DNA of 47,176 bases from Acidobacteriales bacterium 13_2_20CM_55_8. GTDB taxonomy: Bacteria > Acidobacteriota > Terriglobia > Terriglobales > Acidobacteriaceae. The notes below the pieces were generated by a model. That model worked only from the letters and a program-made list of their open reading frames with translations. It had not been told where the DNA came from and did not search any database. Each line of letters starts with the position of its first letter. Positions within the stretch are counted from its first letter, which is position 1. Positions 43,401-47,176 of this stretch are shown here, one piece after another. Location: positions 1 to 47,176 of the forward strand of contig MNDG01000078.1 in NCBI GenBank assembly GCA_001914815.1. The letters are read 5' to 3'. The translations under genes were made by a program, and so were the position numbers.

Positions 43401-44351
43401 TTGAATCCAGAAATCCAAACGTGGATTGAGCAACTGCGAGCAGGTGATGCCCGAGCCCTGGCCCGGGCCATCAGCGTGGTGGAAAATCACAGCGTGGGCT
43501 GGTCTGAGCTGTTGAAGGCGATCTTCCCTTACAGTGGTCATGCACGCATTCTGGGCCTCACAGGGCAGCCCGGGGCGGGCAAGAGCACCTTGGTGGATCA
43601 GTTAGCCCGTTACTATCGCAAAGAAGGCCTGAGCATCGGAATTATCGCAGTCGATCCCACCAGTCCTTACACGGGCGGCGCCATCCTTGGGGACCGGATA
43701 CGCATGCAGGAACATTCATCCGATGCCGGCATCTATATCCGCAGCATGGCTACCCGCGGCTCCCTGGGGGGATTGGCACGGACTACCGCCGATGTGTCCA
43801 CCATCCTGGACGCTTCGGGTCGCGACTTGATCATGATCGAAACCGTTGGGGTTGGGCAGGATGAAGTGGACATCGTGCGGCTTGCAGACATTACAGTTGT
43901 GATTCTCGTACCGGGCATGGGGGATGACGTGCAGACCATCAAAGCCGGCATCATGGAGATTGCCGACATTTTTGTTATCAATAAGAGCGACCGCGAAGGC
44001 GCCGAGAGAGTAGAACGGGAGATTCGCGCCTTGCAGTCGCTGGCCGTGCGCACCGACAAGTGGACACCACTAATTGTGAAGACTGTAGCCACGGAGGGAA
44101 CCGGCATCCCCGAACTTGCCGGTGCCATTCGGGAATACGAGAACCATCTGCAACGAGAAAACTTAGCGCTCAAGCGGAACATCCAGAACTGGCAGGCGCG
44201 TCTGGTCGAAATGCTTCGTGACGCTATGCTGGAAAAGGCGCGGCATCAGCTGGGAGACGGTGAAATGGCGCAATATGCAGCCGAGGTCGCCGAGCACAAG
44301 CGCGATCCCTATACTCTGATAGAAGAGATTGTCCAAGGGCGGCGGCACTGA
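43401..44351 (+). CDS. meaB: Methylmalonyl-CoA mutase-associated GTPase MeaB
   Basis: 316 residues from TTG 43401; no ATG is available before the conserved region. G3E-family GTPase that loads and protects the B12-dependent methylmalonyl-CoA mutase. Walker A ILGLTGQPGAGKSTLVDQLA (about 50-69), VDPTSPYTGGAILGDRIRMQ, IRSMATRGSLGGLARTT, switch ETVGVGQDEVDIVRLAD and G4 VINKSDREGAERV are all present. A C-terminal helical dimerisation arm ends KRDPYTLIEEIVQGRRH. Its TGA overlaps the ATG of the epimerase gene (44351), so the two are coupled. Mutase genes are not in the window. Confidence 0.94.
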   Translation: MNPEIQTWIEQLRAGDARALARAISVVENHSVGWSELLKAIFPYSGHARILGLTGQPGAGKSTLVDQLARYYRKEGLSIGIIAVDPTSPYTGGAILGDRIRMQEHSSDAGIYIRSMATRGSLGGLARTTADVSTILDASGRDLIMIETVGVGQDEVDIVRLADITVVILVPGMGDDVQTIKAGIMEIADIFVINKSDREGAERVEREIRALQSLAVRTDKWTPLIVKTVATEGTGIPELAGAIREYENHLQRENLALKRNIQNWQARLVEMLRDAMLEKARHQLGDGEMAQYAAEVAEHKRDPYTLIEEIVQGRRH

Positions 44352-44773
44352 TGTTTTCCATCGACCATCTCGGGATCGCTGTGAAGTCGCTGGCCGCCGC
44401 AAAAGGCATCTATGAAAAATTGGGTTTGACCATCTCCGCCGAAGAAGTTGTCGAATCCGAACAAGTACGGCTGGTAATGGTTCCGGTCGGTGAAACACGC
44501 TTGGAGCTGCTTGAGCCGCTTTCGGACAAGTCCCCAATTGCGAAATTTATTGCTAAACGCGGCGAGGGGCTGCATCACGTTTCGTTGCGAGTGCCGGATC
44601 TCGCAGCCGCGGTCGAGCGCTTGAAAAAAGACGGGGTGCGGCTGATTTCGGAGGAGATGAAGATCGGCGCTGGCGGCCATCGCTTCATATTTGTGCACCC
44701 CTCGAGCGCTGGCGGAGTCCTGCTGGAATTGGTGGAAGACGGTGACCGCCGAACCATACCTTCTGCCGATTGA
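44351..44773 (+). CDS. mce: Methylmalonyl-CoA epimerase
   Basis: 140 residues from ATG 44351. VOC-fold metalloenzyme that interconverts (2S)- and (2R)-methylmalonyl-CoA. The two betaalpha-beta-beta-beta units are visible, with metal ligands in SIDHLGIAVKSLAAAKGIYE (His), LHHVSLRVPDLAAAV (His) and GGVLLELVEDG (Glu). TRLELLEPLSDKSPIAKFIA is typical of the epimerase subgroup. Coupled to meaB by a 1-bp overlap; together with it completes propionyl-CoA/methylmalonyl-CoA handling. Cytosolic. Confidence 0.94.
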   Translation: MFSIDHLGIAVKSLAAAKGIYEKLGLTISAEEVVESEQVRLVMVPVGETRLELLEPLSDKSPIAKFIAKRGEGLHHVSLRVPDLAAAVERLKKDGVRLISEEMKIGAGGHRFIFVHPSSAGGVLLELVEDGDRRTIPSAD

Positions 44774-44791
44774 AAGCGTCGTTTGGGTTCC

Positions 44792-45466
44792 ATGCTTATT
44801 CTAGCGGTGGACACTTCGGGCAAGCAGGGCAGCATCGCACTCGCGCACGGCTTGAGTAACGGAAAGTGCGATGTGATCGAAGTCGTTCCGCTGGCCGGGG
44901 GAACATTCTCAGCGCAACTGGTGCCGCAGGTCGCAGCGCTTCTCTCGAAACACGGTTTCAAAAAGCAGGACATCGATGCGTTTGCGGTTGCCTCTGGCCC
45001 GGGTTCGTTCACAGGCTTGCGAGTGGGATTGGCTGCAGTTAAGGGCTTGGCAGAAATTCTGGGGAAGCCGATCGCAACCGTGTCAATGCTGGAAGTGGTA
45101 GTGATGGCCGGTGCGTCGGAGGGAAGAGTCCTTGCCGTCCTCGATGCGGGTCGAGGTGAAGTTTACGCAGGCCAGTATGAAGTCTCTGCGGAAGCGACGA
45201 CCATGATCGATGAGAGGCTCGCCAGGCTGGAGGCGTTGGCCACATCAGACAGTAATTTGACGCTAGTCACATCTAACAATGGCATTGCTGAAACTCTTGG
45301 CGCAAGAGGACTGCGAGTGCTGGAAGTTGGCATTCAAGGGAGTGACGCCATCGCCCGTCGAGGGTGGAGAAAGATTTTGACAGGCGAAACTGTTTCACCA
45401 GAAGCGCTGGAAGCCAACTACATCCGGCGGTCCGATGCAGAGATTTTCTCAAAAAGCAGTTCTTAG
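44792..45466 (+). CDS. tsaB: tRNA threonylcarbamoyladenosine biosynthesis protein TsaB
   Basis: 224 residues from ATG 44792 (MLILAVDTSGKQGSIALAHG); an in-frame TTG nine bases earlier is less likely. TsaB is the inactive ASKHA partner of TsaD that assembles the t6A-forming complex with TsaE. The diagnostic motif DAFAVASGPGSFTGLRVGLA is present at about 65-84, and VLAVLDAGRGEVYAGQYEV follows. Length matches. It starts 18 bp after mce and is followed 40 bp later by the rimI remnant, the usual tsaB-rimI pair, with heptamer array G in between. Confidence 0.93.
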   Translation: MLILAVDTSGKQGSIALAHGLSNGKCDVIEVVPLAGGTFSAQLVPQVAALLSKHGFKKQDIDAFAVASGPGSFTGLRVGLAAVKGLAEILGKPIATVSMLEVVVMAGASEGRVLAVLDAGRGEVYAGQYEVSAEATTMIDERLARLEALATSDSNLTLVTSNNGIAETLGARGLRVLEVGIQGSDAIARRGWRKILTGETVSPEALEANYIRRSDAEIFSKSSS

Positions 45467-45474
45467 CTTTTAAT

Positions 45475-45502
45475 CTCGAAACCAGAAACTCGAAACTCGA
45501 AA
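45475..45502. repeat. Heptamer array G (CTCGAAA), directly before rimI
   Basis: Four words in register: CTCGAAA, CCAGAAA, CTCGAAA, CTCGAAA. It ends 4 bp before the TTG start of rimI (45507), so it takes the place where a ribosome binding site would sit. GAAAATCT at its end is repeated inverted as AGATTTTC (45441-45448) in the end of tsaB. Confidence 0.8.
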
Positions 45503-45506
45503 ATCT

Positions 45507-45918
45507 TTGCTAGTCCGTCCCGCCAGCTCCGCTGACATTGCCGCCATGATGGCTCTGGAGACGCATGCAGTCACGGCAGCGCACTGGTCGCGACAGCAAT
45601 ACGAACAAGTCTTCGCAGCGCCTGAAGCACGCCGCGAAGCGCTGATCATAGAAAGCGAGGGCATCCAGGGTTTCCTGGTGGCGCGGGCTCTGGATAAAGA
45701 ATGGGAGATCGAAAATATGGCCGTCTCTGGCCCAGCTCGGCGACACGGCCTGGGTACCCGTCTGTTGGGCGAGTTTCTCGATAGGGCACGGCTTGGAATC
45801 CAACCAAGCGGCCAGGGCGCTGTACGAAAAATGGGCCTTCGTCCAATCCGGCCGCCGCAAAGGGTACTACCGCAGGCCGGAAGAGGACGCCATTACATAT
45901 TGTCTTTGCTTTGCATGA
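45507..45918 (+). pseudogene. rimI: Ribosomal-protein-S18-alanine N-acetyltransferase RimI, frame-broken by internal loss
   Basis: From TTG 45507 the GNAT N-terminus is normal (MLVRPASSADIAAMMALETH) through the acetyl-CoA loop IENMAVSGPARRHGLGTRLL and GEFLDRARL. A single base (45795) then separates this from ESNQAARALYEKWAFVQSGR and KGYYRRPEEDAITYCL, the expected C-terminus, in another frame (stop TGA 45916-45918). Between these blocks other RimI proteins have about 11 residues including the LEVR strand, so about 32 bases seem to be lost. As read, the product runs into an unrelated tail ending at 46118. Not functional unless this is an assembly defect. RimI acetylates S18 and, in some species, acts with Tsa proteins. 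Confidence 0.87.
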
Positions 45919-46029
45919 TTTGCCTCGTTTATGGTGCATATTTTGTGCTTAAAGTATGGAATTTGCGATTGAACCAGCATAGGTCGTATGTTAGTTTTAG
46001 ACCTGAAATCAGGGCAGGAGGTCTGCTGG

Positions 46030-46251
46030 ATGCTAACTCCGAGGGACCAGCTCCTGGCCAGCCACGAAGAATTTCAAAAGCTGGCGCAGGAACATACGCA
46101 GTACGCACAACGTCTTGATTCACTCACCCAAAAGCGTTATCTCACCGAAGATGAAAAGTTGGAAGAGGTCCGGCTGAAAAAGCTGAAACTGCGCCTGAAA
46201 GATCAAATGGAATCAATCGAGCGCCAGTATCGGCAGCATCAGGTCGCTTAA
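46030..46251 (+). CDS. YdcH-like (DUF465) small protein
   Basis: 73 residues from ATG 46030, with AGGAGG at 46015-46020 and eight-base spacing, so the in-frame ATG at 45988 is not used. The sequence is helical and charged: LASHEEFQKLAQEHTQYAQR, LDSLTQKRYLTEDEKLEEVR, LKKLKLRLKDQMESIERQYR. The KRYLTxxExxExxRLKKxKLxxKD pattern is the DUF465/YdcH signature. Function unknown; family members are cytosolic helical hairpins. Independent transcript with its own terminator. Confidence 0.85.
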   Translation: MLTPRDQLLASHEEFQKLAQEHTQYAQRLDSLTQKRYLTEDEKLEEVRLKKLKLRLKDQMESIERQYRQHQVA

Positions 46252-46308
46252 TTCCTGTCCAGACCTTGCGCGGCGAAGCCGCCAAAGGGTTCATACGCTT
46301 AAATCAAC

Positions 46309-46330
46309 GGCGCTCATAAGCGCCTTTTTT
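46309..46330 (+). terminator. Rho-independent terminator after the YdcH-like gene
   Basis: Stem GGCGCT (46309-46314) / AGCGCC (46319-46324) with a 4-nt loop, directly followed by six T (46325-46330). It lies 57 bp after the stop codon. Confidence 0.88.
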
Positions 46331-46394
46331 ATTGGCATTTAACATGAAAGGCGCATGCGCTCTCTAGCCCTGCACTATAATTCTGTATCTCTCC

Positions 46395-47060
46395 ATGGTT
46401 GCTGACGGCTACTATTACGCACTATCCCTTGTGGGTGCAGCTGTGCTCCTGGGTTGGCTTGTGGGCACATTCTGGGCGCTGCCCGCACTCGTTCTGACAG
46501 CTTTTTTCCTGTGGTTCTTCCGTGATCCGGAGCGGGAGATTCCTGACACGGCGGGGGCAGTGGTATCGCCTGCCGACGGAAAAGTTACGGGAATCTGGCC
46601 GGTGACGGAAAATGGTATCCGCCAAACACGCATCAGTATTTTTCTTAACGTTTTCGATGTTCACGTAAATCGCTCTCCGATCTCGGGAATAATCCGGGAG
46701 GTCCGCTATCAGGTGGGGAAGTTCGGGAATGCGATGAATTTAACTTCCGCCGAACAGAATGAGCAGAATGTCGTCACCGTGGAAGGCGACGGACAGCGGA
46801 TCAAATTCAAGCAAATCGCGGGCCTTCTGGCGCGACGGATTGTGTTCACGAAAAAAGCAGGCGACCGAGTAGAACGGGGAGAACGAGTCGGACTGATCAA
46901 GTTTGGCTCGCGAGTGGATGTTTTCCTGGACGCGTCCGCCAGTCTGCAAGTCAAAATGGGAGATCGGGTAAAAGGCGGAAGCAGTGTACTGGCGTTTGTG
47001 CCACCTGCGCCCGAACTCGCGGCAGTTGGGGCTGAACAATCCCGGCAAGGAGCGTTCTGA
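46395..47060 (+). CDS. psd: Phosphatidylserine decarboxylase proenzyme (short type)
   Basis: 221 residues from ATG 46395. Pyruvoyl enzyme that decarboxylates phosphatidylserine to phosphatidylethanolamine. Two membrane helices open the protein ([35 protein letters not shown]). [33 protein letters not shown] and [12 protein letters not shown] are the conserved blocks; self-cleavage is expected between Gly and Ser of FGSR to give the alpha subunit with its pyruvoyl group. The short length is that of the Psd-A class. Its TGA overlaps the pssA ATG, so production of both enzymes is coupled. Confidence 0.94.
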   Translation: MVADGYYYALSLVGAAVLLGWLVGTFWALPALVLTAFFLWFFRDPEREIPDTAGAVVSPADGKVTGIWPVTENGIRQTRISIFLNVFDVHVNRSPISGIIREVRYQVGKFGNAMNLTSAEQNEQNVVTVEGDGQRIKFKQIAGLLARRIVFTKKAGDRVERGERVGLIKFGSRVDVFLDASASLQVKMGDRVKGGSSVLAFVPPAPELAAVGAEQSRQGAF

Positions 47061-47176
47061 TGGATCCGGAATTTCTCGAGACTCCAAAGCGGCGACTGGA
47101 AGATCGCCCTCCGAAAAAGCTCCGCAAGGGGATGTTCATTCTCCCATCCTTGTTCACCACCGCAAACATCGCGGCG
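47060..47176 (+). CDS. pssA: CDP-diacylglycerol-serine O-phosphatidyltransferase, N-terminal part (runs off the window)
   Basis: The ATG at 47060 overlaps the psd stop (TGATG). The 39 visible residues begin [18 protein letters not shown] and reach MFILPSLFTTANIAA, the entry into the first membrane helix characteristic of PssA, which makes phosphatidylserine, the substrate of Psd. The rest lies beyond the window. Identity rests on the short N-terminus and on the neighbour. Confidence 0.85.
   Translation, partial: MDPEFLETPKRRLEDRPPKKLRKGMFILPSLFTTANIAA

Noticed and set aside
45796-46118. Novel C-terminal domain of RimI with a membrane helix
   Set aside because: The sequence is the out-of-frame reading of the normal RimI C-terminus and the following spacer.
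1-47176. tRNA genes, insertion sequences or prophage genes
   Set aside because: No T-loop-like or cloverleaf sequence, transposase, integrase or phage structural motif was recognised in any frame.

Overview
The window looks like a chromosomal segment of a diderm, soil-type Acidobacteriota (class Terriglobia, Koribacter/Sulfotelmatobacter-like). This is inferred from gene content: lipid A synthesis (lpxB plus an MsbA-type exporter), OmpA- and BON-domain lipoproteins, a CadC-type winged-helix regulator without its usual sensor domain, a TgpA-type transglutaminase, PilZ and HD-GYP signalling, and the small bacterial type of SRP RNA. Base composition and codon use look even, and no phage, IS, integron, CRISPR or tRNA gene was seen. 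It is largely a housekeeping region.

Layout. 1-2.2 kb: a Na+/solute symporter fragment divergent from a GlcNAc-kinase-like gene and a helical-repeat protein. 2.2-4.1 kb: uvrC. 4.1-4.5 kb: a long regulatory gap with a perfect 26-bp palindrome and a sigma-54-like promoter in front of an OmpA lipoprotein. 5.4-9.0 kb: aspartyl protease, tail-anchored winged-helix regulator, TPR protein, lipoprotein, DinB-like protein. 9.0-13.5 kb: coiled-coil protein, PAS pseudo-kinase, prepilin peptidase (frameshifted), BON lipoprotein, PilZ protein. 13.7-15.1 kb: mobA-mlaF. 15.1-20.0 kb: ribE, ribD, ftsY and an HD-GYP phosphodiesterase. 20.7-27.7 kb: a long minus-strand cluster rimO(broken)-yacG-pgpA-NHL protein-cinA-thpR-plsY-gpsA. 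27.9-30.7 kb: beta-barrel protein and transglutaminase. 30.9-32.1 kb: SRP RNA and fabH. 32.0-38.6 kb: M1-like pseudo-peptidase, lpxB, msbA-like ABC exporter, fabF. 38.7-41.8 kb: hemW, Mpo1-like protein, small membrane protein, acyl-CoA dehydrogenase. 42.0-47.2 kb: phosphoesterase, meaB-mce, tsaB-rimI(broken), YdcH-like protein, psd-pssA.

How the genes work together. Several sets serve the envelope: fabH/fabF (acyl chains), gpsA/plsY/pgpA/psd/pssA (phospholipids), lpxB/MsbA-like (lipid A) and mlaF (lipid trafficking). meaB, mce and the acyl-CoA dehydrogenase point to methylmalonyl-CoA/short acyl-CoA metabolism. ribD/ribE supply flavin, which the acyl-CoA dehydrogenase needs.

The most unusual signal is not a gene. 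Seven intergenic spots (about 5.4, 15.8, 18.1, 20.2, 23.0, 39.9 and 45.5 kb) carry degenerate tandem arrays that all keep a strict 7-bp period although the repeated word differs between loci. Most are arranged as words in one orientation followed by reverse-complement words, so they could fold into long hairpins. Several touch the start or stop codon of a neighbouring gene. Second, three conserved genes (pilD, rimO, rimI) are broken by out-of-frame losses at points where the family sequence is otherwise intact; these are either real lesions or assembly defects. Third, two pseudo-enzymes are visible: an M1-type peptidase lacking HEXXH, and a PAS/HisKA-like protein lacking the phospho-accepting His and the ATPase domain, coupled to pilD.
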